Source: Pseudoips prasinana (Eukaryota > Arthropoda > Insecta > Lepidoptera > Nolidae). Taken from it: a DNA stretch of 64,000 bases. Positions 1 through 10,239 of the stretch are shown piece by piece. Numbering within the stretch: position 1 is the stretch's first letter; the number at the start of each line of letters is the position of its first letter. The notes beneath the pieces were generated by a model. The model was not told the origin of the DNA. It searched no databases and saw only the letters and a program-made list of their open reading frames with translations. Where the stretch lies: contig OX621251.1 in NCBI GenBank assembly GCA_951640165.1, forward strand, positions 32,512,893 through 32,576,892, in the 5' to 3' direction. Position numbers and translations under genes: made by a program.

Positions 1-149
1 TTCTTTCTCTAAATACCTCAATTTATTTATTTTGTTCAGTTTCAAAGGAAAATTAAGTTCCTTGAGTCACGTCCAAAGATATTACAAACATATCAACTGA
101 CCCTAATGTTTAAAATTACCAAAAACAAAAAAACCCTAACAACTTCTCA

Positions 150-560
150 TTACATCACTTCAAAGCCAAAGCCGCCTTCAGAGCCGTAAAACCCATCCAC
201 TATTTAGAGTGGTCCTGAGGTGGGGCCCGAACTCCATGAGGGTGCCCTCTTGTATTAGTCGCTTAAATTAAGATACTGGCTGAGAGTCTTCTGCGCTAAC
301 CATCTGCTCGTTGTCTTCTTTTTTATTGTTGTAACATAATAGTACTAAACTTAAAAATGGTAGCTTAGTAACTTGTTATTTAACTAAGGATTTATAAAAT
401 ATATATGACGGTGACACAACACAGACCGTACGGACGGACTAATTAATTATTTTTTTTGGTACTGTATCTGACTATGTATGTACTGCATTGTGAGCTTGAC
501 AAGTATGACAAGTAAGTATGACAAATAAAAATAAATAAATAAATAATAATAAAGTTTATT
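150..560 (+). mobile_element. Non-LTR retrotransposon 3' end relic, family P copy 1
   Basis: From about 340 to 545 this matches 48,430-48,700 (shared stretches around ttatttaa.taaggattt, cggacggactaat, tatgtactgcattgt and cttgacaagta). Both copies end in A/T-rich pentanucleotide-like tails, here (AAATA)n. A tailed 3' end shared by two dispersed copies is what a LINE 3' UTR looks like. No ORF remains, so the clade is unknown. Confidence 0.5.
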
Positions 561-956
561 GTTCAAAAAAACTTAAGCTTAAGTTACAAAATAGTTTAAC
601 AGGCTAATTTAGGTCAGATTAAATGGTATAGTCATCTGTAGCCGATCTAGGCAGAGCCTGTATTTCGGCTATCAGCGCCCAACTCCTCGAGTATTGAACA
701 TTTATTTTAGCCATTTACATAATGTCATATTTATATGTTGTATTCTGAGAATAGTAGTAGAGTATAGTATATATAATTATAAGTAATAGGACATTAATTG
801 AGTACCTACCTATAATATTGTATTATGAAATGATAAACAACATAATAACGCGTAATAGAAAAGTAAATAAATATATAATACCTTATAAAAGTTTATAGTT
901 TATGAATATGATTATTAATACTGAATAGGTAAATTGAATAATTAATTAGTTAATTC
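561..956. other. AT-rich spacer, no gene seen
   Basis: No coding or repeat signal could be supported. It holds a perfect 16-bp palindrome, aacttaagcttaagtt, at 570-585. Confidence 0.5.
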
Positions 957-985
957 TGACGTTGGCGTGGTTGGCAAATGCTTGC
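957..985 (+). mobile_element. SINE D head fragment
   Basis: The first ~28 bases of SINE D (gacgttggcgtggttggcaaatgcttgc, containing the A-box-like tggcgtggttgg) are fused directly to a family I LINE 3' UTR. The rest of the SINE is missing, so this is a truncation junction. Confidence 0.5.
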
Positions 986-1203
986 AACATAATCTCCTTG
1001 ACAATAACTTAATACAAGCTAGCTAAATATCACTACCATTATAAAATAAATTGTATAAATGTTTTAACATTCCGTGTACCTAAATATCTGTAATAAGTAA
1101 CTAGAAATAATAATTGTATTACTACAAACATGTTCTGACTATTTACAAGCGCTTTTTAAAAGTCTATGTGAATAAAAACTTTTTTATTTATTTATTTATT
1201 AAT
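986..1203 (+). mobile_element. LINE 3' UTR, family I copy 1
   Basis: Shares cttgacaataactt, gctagctaaatatca, tccgtgtacctaaatatct and ttctgactatttacaagcgc with copies at 6.4, 7.2, 8.4 and 37.6 kb. It ends in (TTTA)n after a conserved gtgaataaaa motif. Recurrent 3'-anchored copies with a simple tail indicate a LINE 3' UTR. Confidence 0.65.
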
Positions 1204-1612
1204 AAAATTTTGAAGTAATTGAAATGGATTCCATTTTACTAATTGTTAATTAAATCAAAGTATTTACTGAATAAAGATGTTATTGTTTTTACTTTAAGCA
1301 GAGTTTTGTCATGAAGTCAAAGAAAGTCAAGTAAAGTTCGTCACTGTGAAGTCTAAGACCCCACGAGTAAAATAGTGGAGGATTTACTGGAGGTTTTTAT
1401 GGAATTTTGGAATCAACACGGAAGATTGACGATAATATTCCACTTTTCTTCACTCATGTACAATTTCAAAGACGTTGTGTTTAAAAATCCACCATATTTA
1501 CACATAAAAATCGAACTTAAGTGTCCTTTTCTGCGTTGGTGCCAAAAACCTCTATTTATATTTTATAAGAAATTGTCTAGTTCCCAAACTAGTTGGTACA
1601 AACTCACCATAT
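1204..1612. other. AT-rich spacer with short repeat similarity
   Basis: No gene supported. About 1,497-1,545 resembles 1,780-1,850 (cgaa.ttaagtgtcctttt.tgcgttgg versus gaagtgtctttttccgcgttgg), so the Helitron that follows may lie in an older duplicated repeat. Confidence 0.35.
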
Positions 1613-1781
1613 TCTACTATATAAAAATAAGTCGGGTTTTCCTTCCTGACGCTATAATTCCAGAACGTACGAACCGATTTCCACGGTTTTGCATTCGTTG
1701 GAAAGGTGTCGGGCCCCGTGAGGTTTATAGCAAAGAAAATTTATAAAATTTTACGCGGGTAACACCGCAGGGCACAGCTAG
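1613..1781 (+). mobile_element. Short non-autonomous Helitron (subfamily J2)
   Basis: This 169-bp element starts TCTACTATATAAAAATAAG and ends with a GCGGgtaacaCCGC hairpin followed about 10 bases later by CTAG, with T as the next base. A TC start, a subterminal hairpin and a CTRR end are Helitron hallmarks. A second copy of exactly the same length lies at 38,595-38,763. It carries no Rep/helicase coding capacity. It resembles the small lepidopteran Helitrons called Lep1. Confidence 0.75.
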
Positions 1782-2160
1782 TTTACATATAAAAACAAAT
1801 TAAAGTATGCCTCGAAGTGTCTTTTTCCGCGTTGGCGCCCTAACTCCTTTTTCTTTGAAGTCTATTGAGAACTGTTTATGACCATGCATTCCTTATTTTT
1901 AAAGCACGAAAAAAATATAGTAAAATCAGATAGCGTAGAAAGCAATAACTATCTAATAGACAATGCAAATTCCGTGCTATTAACCAGTAAAGAGTAGTCG
2001 CAATCATGGTAATTTAATAAAAACAAAGCGTTGGACTGCAGAGCCACCCGTGGAGAAGACCCGAGCCATATACTAGGAACGATAAGATGGCGCTGAAAAA
2101 CAATGGGCATATATTAAAAGGCTTGTCTGTACTGATTGCAATACTAAATAATAAGTAGAT
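1782..2160. other. No gene seen
   Basis: Mixed AT-rich sequence. No supported ORF, repeat end or RNA gene. Confidence 0.4.
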
Positions 2161-2164
2161 ACCG

Positions 2165-2405
2165 TATTTTATTTATTTATTATAGACCTACGAATAGTAT
2201 ACATACACAACATTTAAATACTTAGCTCACTATATAATTCAATCCCTATATGTACACCTATTAAAGGCATGCACAACATACACTAAACATAGACGAAGTT
2301 GACATACAAGTTATTTGAAATTATAAACAAACAGAAATACTATAACTAACGCAGATTAAAATGTATCAAAAACAATTAAGAAATTTCTTATTGGACTAAG
2401 AAAAG
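2165..2405 (-). mobile_element. LINE 3' UTR-like repeat, family O copy 1
   Basis: About 240 bp closely matching 37,763-38,020 (ttagctcacta.ataattca, tatgtacacctattaaagg, catgcacaaca.acactaaac). Both copies begin with ttatttatttatt on the plus strand, which reads as a minus-strand A-rich tail. No coding remains. Confidence 0.6.
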
Positions 2406-2603
2406 AAAAGACTATGCTAACGTCACTATGCTAACGCTTCCAATATTTTACGCTTTGACATTAAAAACAACTGTAATTTGGTTCGATTTTTTTAAGTCCA
2501 TCTTTGTGCAGATCCTATATTTTTTAAAGGTTAAGTAAAACTAAAAATCTTATTGCGCATTCATAACGCTTTTATATGAATATATAAAAGCGTCATGAAT
2601 CTA

Positions 2604-3010
2604 TAGATGATGATGACTTGGAAAGGGAACGAAGGGTGTTGTCAGTGAGAGCAAACATGTTAGCTCGCAGGTTTGCACGGTGTTCAAGGACGGTAAAAAT
2701 CTCTCTTTTTAGAGCCTATTGCTCCTCTTTCTAATTCTGTGCTCCTTGTGGGCTAAATATACTCAAAAATCTTACAACGCTCTTCGTATCCAATACAACA
2801 ACGCGTTCAGGGTGCTGTTGGGTCTGCCACGTTACGGTAGCGCATCGGGCATGTTTGCTGAAGCCAGAGTGGACTGTTTCTACGCCACAATGCGCAAACG
2901 GTGTGCATCCCTGGTGAGCAGGATTCGTGGCCATGATCGCAAGCAGATTTGACTGCCTATACATGCATATAATACATACACTGCTGCACTGTTTCTCACG
3001 GAATGGGGCA
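2604..3010 (+). pseudogene. LINE ORF C-terminal relic with frameshifts
   Basis: Three successive reading frames give one coherent peptide. Frame one (about 2,608-2,720) reads ...RERRVLSVRANMLARRFARC. It then shifts into SLWAKYTQKSYNALRIQYNN and FRVLLGLPRYGSASGMFAEA, then after a small deletion near 2,935 into MIASRFDCLYMH. This is the region downstream of the reverse transcriptase in lepidopteran non-LTR elements. At least two frameshifts make it non-functional. It is followed by (ATT)n at about 3,130-3,150. Confidence 0.65.
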
Positions 3011-3167
3011 TCAATGATTCGTGTATTCTAAAGTCATGTAAACAAAATTTTAGCTATATTTTTACTAACATAGAATAAGTCTTATGTATTACTAACAATT
3101 TTGAGTCTTTGGTTACATTAATAAATAACTTTATTATTATTATTATTATATATTTGACATGTACAAT

Positions 3168-3492
3168 CATCATCATCATCATATCAGCCGAAAGACGTTC
3201 ACTGCTGGACAAAAGCCTCGCAGGGATCTCCTCTTGCACTGCCTGCATCCAGCGACTTCCCGCAACCTTTGCAAGATTGTCCGTCCACCTGGTAGTAGGC
3301 CGTGCACCATACGAGAACCATTTTACCCCAGCTGCGGTTCTACGAGCAATGTACCCCGCCCACTGCCACTTCAGTTTTGCAATTCTTTAGGCTATGTCAG
3401 CTACATTGGTTTGCCTACCGATTTTACGTTTCTGATTCGATCGCGCAGGGTTACTCCGAGTATAGCTCTTCAATCGCTCTTTGGGTGACCTT
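3168..3492 (-). mobile_element. RTE-type retrotransposon 3' end, family A copy 1
   Basis: The minus strand runs from an RTE ORF2 C-terminal coding relic into ...gtccagcagtgaacgtctttcggctgatatgatgatgatg. The (GAT)n tail lies at 3,168-3,183 on the plus strand. Homologous to at least 14 other copies here; the copy at 46.6 kb keeps an open C-terminal frame. Clade from motifs; relic with stops. Confidence 0.75.
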
Positions 3493-3604
3493 AAGCTATA
3501 TTAAAACGAAGTTTCATCAAAAACCGTTCCGTAGTTTTGCATGAAAGTGTAACAAACGACCATCCATACTTCAATTTTTTCGTATTTATAAAATTAGTAG
3601 GATG
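3493..3604 (-). mobile_element. Helitron 5' fragment
   Basis: On the minus strand this matches the 5' half of the ACTAATATTATAAATGCGAAAG Helitron subfamily, including the conserved block ending in aaaaccgtt..tagtttt on the plus strand. It begins TCC (plus-strand gga at about 3,602). The CTAG end is missing; it abuts the RTE end. Confidence 0.55.
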
Positions 3605-4359
3605 GTGGAGTGTTTAAATACTTCATGCATAATACGGCAAACACTAATTAACGCTATTTAGATACCTATAAAAAAATTGCTACAAATATTTCTATACTGA
3701 CAGGGATTCTATGTTGTTATCGGCAATTTTACTTAATTGTAGGTTATACATTCAGGGCATACCTTATCTTCATTCTTAATCCATTCGGCTGTTTTTTTTA
3801 ATATTGAATAAACAACGTACCCACTTTAACGCTTACAATATTTCTTTCAAAGAAACATTTACTCGTTCTACCTGAAAGCACATTTTAGCGGCCCGATGTG
3901 CATTAATGATAACATCCTTCACATATGCATTGTAACAATATAAGCCAATGCTTTTAGCAGCAGTGCTAATTGTGCGCCGCAGATCGAGTCCTTTGATAAT
4001 TTACTGTTGTAATCGCAATTGTTGAGAAAAAACGACGTAAGTGAAAAGAAAGTAATATGGTACGTATTGAAAAGTCGCTAAATGAAAACGTTTTGACATA
4101 CTTTCTTGAGGTCATCGTATAACTTTATGGCTTTTAAATCAGATAAGTTGATACGTGCTTTTTGCTTTTGTGCTGTGACGGCTAAGAATATCATCAGCCT
4201 ATCTCATCCCATGAGCGGCGTAAAAGTAGTTTTGAGGGAATGGCATCCAGACAATGATCAGCATTTTTTTTTTATTATGGTGCTTAAAAGTGCACAATAA
4301 GCAAAAAATATCATCATATTCATATTTTTCGTAATATTTTTATACTTTGACAGATTTTT
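3605..4359. other. Low-repeat AT-rich spacer
   Basis: Short unsupported frames only. No repeat family member or RNA signal recognised. Confidence 0.4.
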
Positions 4360-4558
4360 TTTTAAGTCTACGCCCGCATTATGGAATCTAATCCCTGTGT
4401 CGCAGGGTACTTTACAAATATATATAATAGACGGACACAAATTACATCCAGGCTCAGAACAACTATTTGTGGGTCAAATAGTTGTCTAGCGCAGGACTCA
4501 AACCCGCGACACGAAGCGGCGAGGCGACTGTCTTAGCCGCTGCGTCACACGTGCAGGA
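4360..4558 (-). mobile_element. tRNA-derived SINE, family F copy 1
   Basis: On the minus strand this reads like a tRNA head: cacgtgtgacgcagcggcta (A-box region), then about 35 bases later cgcgggtttgagtcctgcgc (B-box region). The body includes ...actatttg... and ends near gtaccctgcgacacagggat. Mutated B box, so unlikely to be active. Ten further copies occur here. Confidence 0.75.
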
Positions 4559-4767
4559 TTGGTAGGTAAACACTATAGTAATTATACCTAGCATTTGGCT
4601 ATAATAATAAGAATAATTACAGCCAAAAATATCACTTAAGAGTTAGTTAAAGATTTACGACGTGTTTAATATCGAGTATAGTTGGTTCTGGTCATGTTAC
4701 GACAAAATATACACTAATATGACACGCATAACGACGGTCACGGTTCAATAGTACTACCGCATCCAAT

Positions 4768-4905
4768 GGGATGCATTAGATCCGGTAGTAGCATTAAAAC
4801 TAACCGCCGTAAAGTGGTACGTTAGCACTTCAGGTATTTAACGGAGTGTTTGACTGAAAATAGGTATTTCGTATTTAATTGTGACATTATTGATTTTACT
4901 GGTAT
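4768..4905 (+). repeat. Dispersed repeat Q copy 1
   Basis: About 135 bp repeated in the same orientation at 5,380-5,515 (atccggtagtagcattaaaa, tggtacgttagcacttcagg). The head, gatccggtggtagcattaaa, is also the upstream part of family I LINE copies at 7.06 and 8.28 kb, so this is probably a LINE 3' UTR relative. Confidence 0.5.
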
Positions 4906-4961
4906 CATGTAGGTATTTTTGACGTTACATCATTTGTCATATTCATAATGGCAGCACAAGC

Positions 4962-5155
4962 ACTGACTGTGACGGCATGTGTGATGCATCGGTTAAGACA
5001 GTCCCCACGCCACTTCGTGTCCCGGGTTCTATTACCGCGCAGGACAACTATTTGTGTGAACCATAAACAGTTTCCCCGAGTCTTTATGTACTTTGTGTCC
5101 ATTTATGTTTGTAAGTACCTCGCGACACAGGGATTAATTTCCCTAGTGCGGTAGC
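4962..5155 (+). mobile_element. tRNA-derived SINE, family F copy 2
   Basis: The head has tgtgatgcatcggttaagac then tcccgggttctattaccgc (degenerate B box), followed by the F body ending in cgcgacacagggattaattt. It lies between the two Q repeats. Confidence 0.7.
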
Positions 5156-5379
5156 CTTTTACTAGAAAAGAAAGCCGTCAAAAATCTGGTATGTTTACAT
5201 TCCCAGTCCAAGTGGACATGACTTACCATGGGGTAAAATTTGTAAAATTATGTTAACCTGCAAATTAAATTATTTAATAATATTTTTTTCATAAATAGCT
5301 TTCTACAACTTCGTACCTTCTACAATTCGTCGATGAATACCTAGATACGTATCGTTTCACTCGAATTCTGCTGTTACGT

Positions 5380-5515
5380 TGGATCCGGTAGTAGCATTAA
5401 AACTGAACCGTAGTTAAAATGGTACGTTAGCACTTCAGGTATTTAACGGAGGGTTTGACTGCAAATGGGTATTCCTCAAATATTTGATTGTTACATTATT
5501 AATTTTACTGAATTA
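5380..5515 (+). repeat. Dispersed repeat Q copy 2
   Basis: Direct repeat of 4,768-4,905 with scattered substitutions and small indels. The two copies flank SINE F copy 2. Confidence 0.5.
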
Positions 5516-6023
5516 CAGACTGAATTATATATATATATATAAATTTATGATTGCGTATTTAATGGGATTTGGGAACGTACCTATGCAGCTCTATATGATA
5601 CTAATAAACACTGATAAATAACAAACAGAACCATAGCAAAAATTTCGCAAAAGTCTCACAACGTGTATACACCCTTGTTAGTATTATCGCAGAACATGTG
5701 CGCAGGTCAATGACCTTTCGGCAGGATCGGCGCGTGTTTTGCCACGTGATCACTTTAGGTACAAGTTCAGTTCTTGCGCACTCAGTGTTCATGATAATGT
5801 ATTTTATAGGACAATTACGTCAAAAATTTAGGTTATGGGTTTTTTAAATATTTGGGACGAGAATCGAATACTGAACACCCTCCCTTAATATGTCCCTCGT
5901 TTAACCTAACATACTGTATATATATTTTATTAAGACAATACACGCAATCAAAAATTTGGTAAGTTTACGTTCTTAGTCCAAATGGATAAGACAGGATGGA
6001 TCTAACCTAGCCTGTTTTAATCC
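5516..6023. other. AT-rich spacer with (TA)n and a short repeat
   Basis: A short (TA)n tract lies at about 5,526-5,541. 5,945-6,010 resembles 5,177-5,235 (tcaaaaat.tggta.gttta, agtccaa.tgga). No gene supported. Confidence 0.35.
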
Positions 6024-6105
6024 CGACGCAAAAAGAACGGTGTTATAGGTTTGACGTCAATGTCTGTCTATCTGTGTTTGTGTCTGTCTGTAGCTGTAAC
6101 ATCAC
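6024..6105 (+). repeat. GTCT-rich repeat relic
   Basis: gacgcaaaaagaacggtgtt followed by imperfect (GTCT)n. It has the look of a dispersed lepidopteran repeat, but only one copy was found here. Confidence 0.35.
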
Positions 6106-6323
6106 CTGTCTAAAGAAAGTTAGTAGGTGACAGCGTGTCGTGGAATGTACTATGCCAAATAGAATGTTAAATAATCGAATATCAACTATCGACATCATTA
6201 TCAATCGAAGACTATAAATCGAATGTCGCGCACACGCATGAATGTGACATCGTTTTTCGCCCAAATAACACGTGTTCTCATTATTGATTGTGTGTTTGTG
6301 AAAAAATATAACTATAGTGCATA

Positions 6324-6570
6324 GTGTATACACAGAACCATTCAGACAATATGTAGTAAAAATATAGCAAAAATTTAGATAATTAAACCTACACATGATC
6401 CTTGACAATAACTTAATTTTAGTGAGCTAAATATCGTTACTGTTTTATAATAAATATTATTGTTAATTATTTCCCACAATCCGTGTACCTAAATATCTAT
6501 ATGTACCTAGAAATAATTATAAATTAATTATATATTACTTTTTTATTTTATTTATTTGTATGTAAGTGCG
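6324..6570 (+). mobile_element. LINE 3' UTR, family I copy 2
   Basis: Contains cagaaccattc.gacaatat, ccttgacaataacttaattt, tccgtgtacctaaatatcta and an A/T tail. It resembles the copy at 8.4 kb and lacks the terminal tacaagcgc block. Confidence 0.65.
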
Positions 6571-6774
6571 TCAGATCAGCTCCAGACCTCCCCGATACTC
6601 AGCACATCGCAAACAGGTTAGTGGCTTGCCTAAATCCTACCCAATCTCACTCAATTCTCACGTCGATACACGCCGACCACATACTCGAATGTTTAAACTA
6701 TCTAATTGCGATATTTAACTGTAACTTTGCAGAACGTCTACCTGCTTGCAAGTTACCAATGCCCACCATTTTTT

Positions 6775-6895
6775 TGATAAGACTGCGGGAACGCATGTGA
6801 GCAAAAGAGGGTGTGGGTGGGTATGGTAGACTCGCACCAACTAAACCTAGCCTGCCATGGACTTATTTTGGTGCTTCGGAAATGCTAGTCCGGCG
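6775..6895 (-). mobile_element. GC-rich poly(A) retroposon relic, family H copy 1
   Basis: The minus strand carries gtccatggcaggctaggttt, ttggtgcgagtctaccatac and ccacccacac, matching family H at 28.2 and 62.7 kb. It is diverged and has no clear tail. Confidence 0.55.
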
Positions 6896-6907
6896 CTTCA
6901 TGTCCCG

Positions 6908-7057
6908 AGTGATATAAGATAGGTGCCCTGAGCGACAAATTACGTGTTCTCCCGGATTACCTGATTGCCGCCGCAGCCCCAGGGGATGGGCATCTCTCCC
7001 CTGGGGCTGCGGCGGCAATCAGACAAGTATCCTTTCATTCATCATGGGGCTGGGGCT
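6908..7057 (+). repeat. LINE-linked fragment with shared coding-like peptide
   Basis: Reading plus-strand codons from about 6,929 gives ALSDKLRVLPDYL. The same peptide core, LSDKLRVLPDY, is encoded on the minus strand at about 7,484-7,525. Conservation of the peptide in two inverted copies suggests a transposon coding relic, but I cannot name the protein. A large hairpin follows directly. Confidence 0.4.
6961..7022. repeat. Perfect 26-bp GC-rich inverted repeat (hairpin)
   Basis: Arms 6,961-6,986 and 6,997-7,022 are perfectly complementary, with a 10-base loop at 6,987-6,996. The stem is about 70% GC in otherwise AT-rich DNA. The related sequence at 7.48 kb keeps the left flank but not the palindrome. 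Confidence 0.9.
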
Positions 7058-7420
7058 GGGGAGCATTGGATCCGGTGGTAGCATTAAAGCGCGACCGTCG
7101 TTATTAACACAAGGTCCGTCATAATAATAATATCTTAATATAGACAGAACCATTGACAATATGTAGTAAAAATATTAGACTTAAACTAGATAATTAAACA
7201 TAATCTCTTGACAATAACTTGATACGAGCTAGCTAAATATCATTGCTATAATAAAATTAATTTTATAAATGTTTTCATACAATGTGTACCTAAATATCTA
7301 TGTTACTAGAAATAATAATGTATACAACTATATTGCTACAAACATGTTCTGACTATTTACAAGCGCTTTTTTAAAGTCTACGTGAATAGAAACCTTTTTT
7401 ATTTTATTTTATTTATTTAT
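7058..7420 (+). mobile_element. LINE 3' UTR, family I copy 3 (long)
   Basis: Begins at gagcattggatccggtggta and continues through caaggtccgtcataataata, the core, and tacaagcgcttttttaaagt to a (TTTTA)n tail. It shows that the ggatccggtggtagcatt block belongs upstream of the family I core. Confidence 0.65.
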
Positions 7421-7424
7421 CACT

Positions 7425-7695
7425 TGCAGACACTTCGGAAGACAGCGAACTGTTTCCGCCAGTCGCTGTGCCGTTTGGCAGCAGCTGGTAATCCGGGAGA
7501 ACACGCAATTTGTCGCTCAGGATTATTAATAACAAAACCATCTTAGTTTTAAGTTCTCTATAGGTTCCAGTTAGATGACAGTAGCTAGACATAGACAGTA
7601 AGTTGGTGAATACATTACAAAAAGTGTGAATGCAGTGAAGATAGAAATAGAGAGAGATGAGAGCACACATTTTCTTTCTCTTTTCTCTCATAGCC
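7425..7695 (-). repeat. Coding-like transposon relic
   Basis: The minus-strand frame holds LSDKLRVLPDYQLLPNG and further residues up to the family I tail. No domain recognised. The shared peptide with 6.93 kb is the only support. Its other end runs into a CT-rich stretch similar to 10,560-10,680. Confidence 0.35.
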
Positions 7696-8040
7696 AGTTA
7701 CGTTTCGAATATCTAATTTTTACTTCAGTAAAACTTAGATAGTCAAGTTTTCTTCGTTTAGTTTACGTATGATGCCGGTGTCCAGTCGACGTCATCGATT
7801 GAAACCACTAAAGTGTCGTCTTATGTACTACTAAAACTGTCCTTATTCGTAACGTTATAAAGACGATATTACTACCAAAGTGTGACCACCGATTTGATGC
7901 CGTGCTATTAACTAGATTGTTATCTGCGCTATGATAAGAGAAGCATTCATCGATAGACTTTGTGAAGAAAATCTTCTTTACGCAGAGCGTTACGAAAAGT
8001 GTGATTGGGCTAGGCGTACGGAAGTTGAGAGGAAGATATA
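7696..8040. other. Spacer with short dispersed repeat
   Basis: ttacgaaaagtgtgattggg and the following ggaagttgagagg at 7,990-8,032 recur at about 10,502-10,545 and in part at 22.89 kb. No gene supported. Confidence 0.35.
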
Positions 8041-8810
8041 GGTGACCCTCCCAAGATCATCGGGTCATCTTGTATGACACCTGTCTATGCTTACGGTTCG
8101 TGGTCGCCACTCGAAAACCTCTCTGCCCTAGTGGCCACCGGTTCTACGAGTTATATGCAATGTCCACTGCCACTTCAACTTGACAATTCTGCGGGCTATG
8201 TCGATCACCGGGCCGTGTTGAAACCGGTAGTAGAGACACCCGCTGAGTTTGGTTCGCTGGGTCTTCTCAGTTGGGGCGCATTGGATCCGGTGGTAGCATT
8301 AAAGCGTGACCGTCGTTATAAACACAAGGTCCGCCATAATAATAACATTTAATTTGTACCTTAATATAGACAGAACCATTCGACAATATGTAGTAAAAAT
8401 ATAGCTAAAATTTAAAATTTTGATAATTAAACCTACACATGATCCTTGACAATAACTTAATTTAAGTTAGTTAAATATCGTTACTGTTACTAAATAAATC
8501 TTATTGTAAGTTATTTCCTACAATCCGTGTACCTAAATATCTATATGTACCTAGAAATAATTACAAATTAATAATATATTACTACGAATATGTTCTGACT
8601 ATTTACAAGCGCTTTTTTAAAGTCTACGTGAATAAAACCTTTTTTATTTTATTTTATTTACTATATGGTTCGCCCACGGATCGCAACAGGGAAACCCCTA
8701 GCTTAGCCCTCTCCATGGCCGCTTGGGTGACCCTGAGCCATCTGACAAGACCCATAGTAATCGACCACGTCTAGCGTCTGTATTCCATAAATCACCACTA
8801 GCAACACACA
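8041..8810 (-). mobile_element. RTE-type 3' end, family A copy 2, split by a family I insertion
   Basis: 8,041-8,211 and 8,665-8,810 are consecutive parts of the family A consensus: ggttcgtggtcgccactcga in the first, then ggttcgcccacggatcgcaa and cccatagtaatcgaccacgt in the second. The 453 bases between them are a family I copy, so A is older than this I insertion. The 3' (GAT)n end is missing. Confidence 0.7.
8212..8664 (+). mobile_element. LINE 3' UTR, family I copy 4 (longest)
   Basis: Extends further 5' than other copies (gtgttgaaaccggtagtaga, ggtcttctcagttggggcgc, ggatccggtggtagcattaa), then the core and a (TTTTA)n tail. It lies inside family A copy 2. No target duplication could be made out. 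Confidence 0.7.
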
Positions 8811-8904
8811 AAACTGGCAAAACACAAGATATATAGTGAAAATAACCTTAATCATTGCGCCACAAATAATGAACAGAATAATAAATTATCAGTTTAGTTA
8901 TTTT

Positions 8905-8962
8905 AGCACGAGGTCCTGAGTGGGAATCGAACCTACGACCTGCATTTACCAAACACGACATC
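8905..8962 (-). mobile_element. SINE D B-box fragment
   Basis: gtgggaatcgaacctacgac followed by ctgcatttaccaaacacg is the inverse of the SINE D tRNA-like head. Only this part is recognisable. Confidence 0.45.
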
Positions 8963-8989
8963 TGGTAAATTAGATCCTATGTGTTATTC

Positions 8990-9128
8990 AGATATGTAAG
9001 CTATATTACTACAAAGTTTCATTAAAATCCGTTCGGTGGTTTTTGCGTAAAAGAGTAACAAACATCCATACATCTGCAGCTGCACATCAATACTCACAAA
9101 CTTTTGCATTTAAAATATTAGCAGAATT
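8990..9128 (-). mobile_element. Helitron 5' part
   Basis: agctatattactacaaagtt, aaaatccgttcggtggtttt and acaaactttt.gcatttaaa match other minus-strand Helitron copies such as 45.33-45.50 kb. The TC end lies near 9,127; the CTAG end is lost. Confidence 0.55.
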
Positions 9129-9177
9129 TTAAGCTAAATTCGTTACTTTTCCCTAACACTATACATTCCGTAACTCA

Positions 9178-9500
9178 GTCATCATCATCATCATATCAGC
9201 CGAAAGACGTCCACTGCTGGGCAAAGGCCTCCCCCAAAGATCTCCACAATTGCCGGTCTTGCACTATTCGCATCCAGCTGTTTCCAGCGACCCGCACAAG
9301 ATCATCGGTCCATCTTGTAGGGGGCCTGCCAACGCTGCGTCTTTCGGTTCGTGGTCGCCACTCAAGAACCTTTCTGCCCCAACGGCCATCGGTTCTACGA
9401 GCTATGTGCCCCGCCCACTGCCACTTCAGCTATGCAATTCTTCGGGCAATGTCGGTGACTTTGGTTCGCCTGCGGATTTCGACTTTTCTGATACGAAAAT
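9178..9500 (-). mobile_element. RTE-type 3' end, family A copy 3
   Basis: The (GAT)n tail is at 9,180-9,193 (plus-strand catcatcatcat), then the inverse of the conserved gtccagcagtggacg and gatctttgggggaggc blocks and the C-terminal coding relic. Only minor divergence from the copy at 46.6 kb. Confidence 0.75.
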
Positions 9501-9942
9501 CGAACGTAAATCAGTACATCTAATGAATGTAAACGCCAAGCGTGTGGGTTACCAACCTCCATGCACCCTTCCTCATACACTAACCTGACCTCTGCACGAG
9601 ACACGAATACAAACAAATCGTTTTGAATGAGATTAATCGATTCAAGGTGAAGTTTGGATATTACTCGATTCAAGGTAGCTTGAATCGATGTGATTTGTTA
9701 ATGTAGTTATACATTGAATAGTGATCATTAGGAAGGGATCTTCTTTTCCATATTCGCGGGCCCTTCGTGACATTTTAAAGAGTGATTTTCTGTACAAAAT
9801 TAAATGTTTCAGAGGAGTGTGTCAGTTTCAACTAAATAAAAAAAGAAAGTCTATAGATATATCAACCTCTTAGTCAAATTACAGCCAGGGTGACCAGTAT
9901 CAGTGGAGACTAGCAAGATGTCATAGTTGTAGTATGTTTTAG
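9501..9942. other. No gene seen
   Basis: Contains a repeated actcgattcaagg/tcgattcaaggt motif pair near 9,640-9,690. Nothing else supported. Confidence 0.35.
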
Positions 9943-10095
9943 TGTCCCGGGTTCATCCAGACTCAGATCAACTATTTATAGCTATAAATAGCTGTTGTCC
10001 TGAGTCTGGATGTACTTTTCGTCCGTCAATTATATGTTTGTAAATGACCTCGCGACACAGGGATTAATTTCTCTAGTGTGGGCGTTGTCTAAAAA
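9943..10095 (+). mobile_element. SINE F copy 3 with internal inverted duplication
   Basis: The body (tcctgagtctggatgta, cgcgacacagggattaattt) is family F. 9,957-9,982 repeats part of it in inverse orientation, so the segment reads outward from a ctatttatagctataaatag centre. Sister copies lack this. Confidence 0.6.
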
Positions 10096-10239
10096 TAAGG
10101 TGCACTTTCATTCTGGCCTGATCGGACGGCTTGCCAGCGTGACCAGATGGAGGTACACGTATTGGATTAGCTATTGAAGGGAACTCGAAGACATGCACGT
10201 AGTACACCGCTAACTTCTAACTGATACTGAAGTTTTTTC

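Noticed and set aside
3054..3390. Overlapping His-rich and Ile-rich ORFs on both strands
   Set aside because: They translate the (GAT)n and (ATT)n tails of a retrotransposon end.
6024..6105. GTCT repeat as a regulatory element
   Set aside because: Simple-sequence composition alone explains it; no other support.
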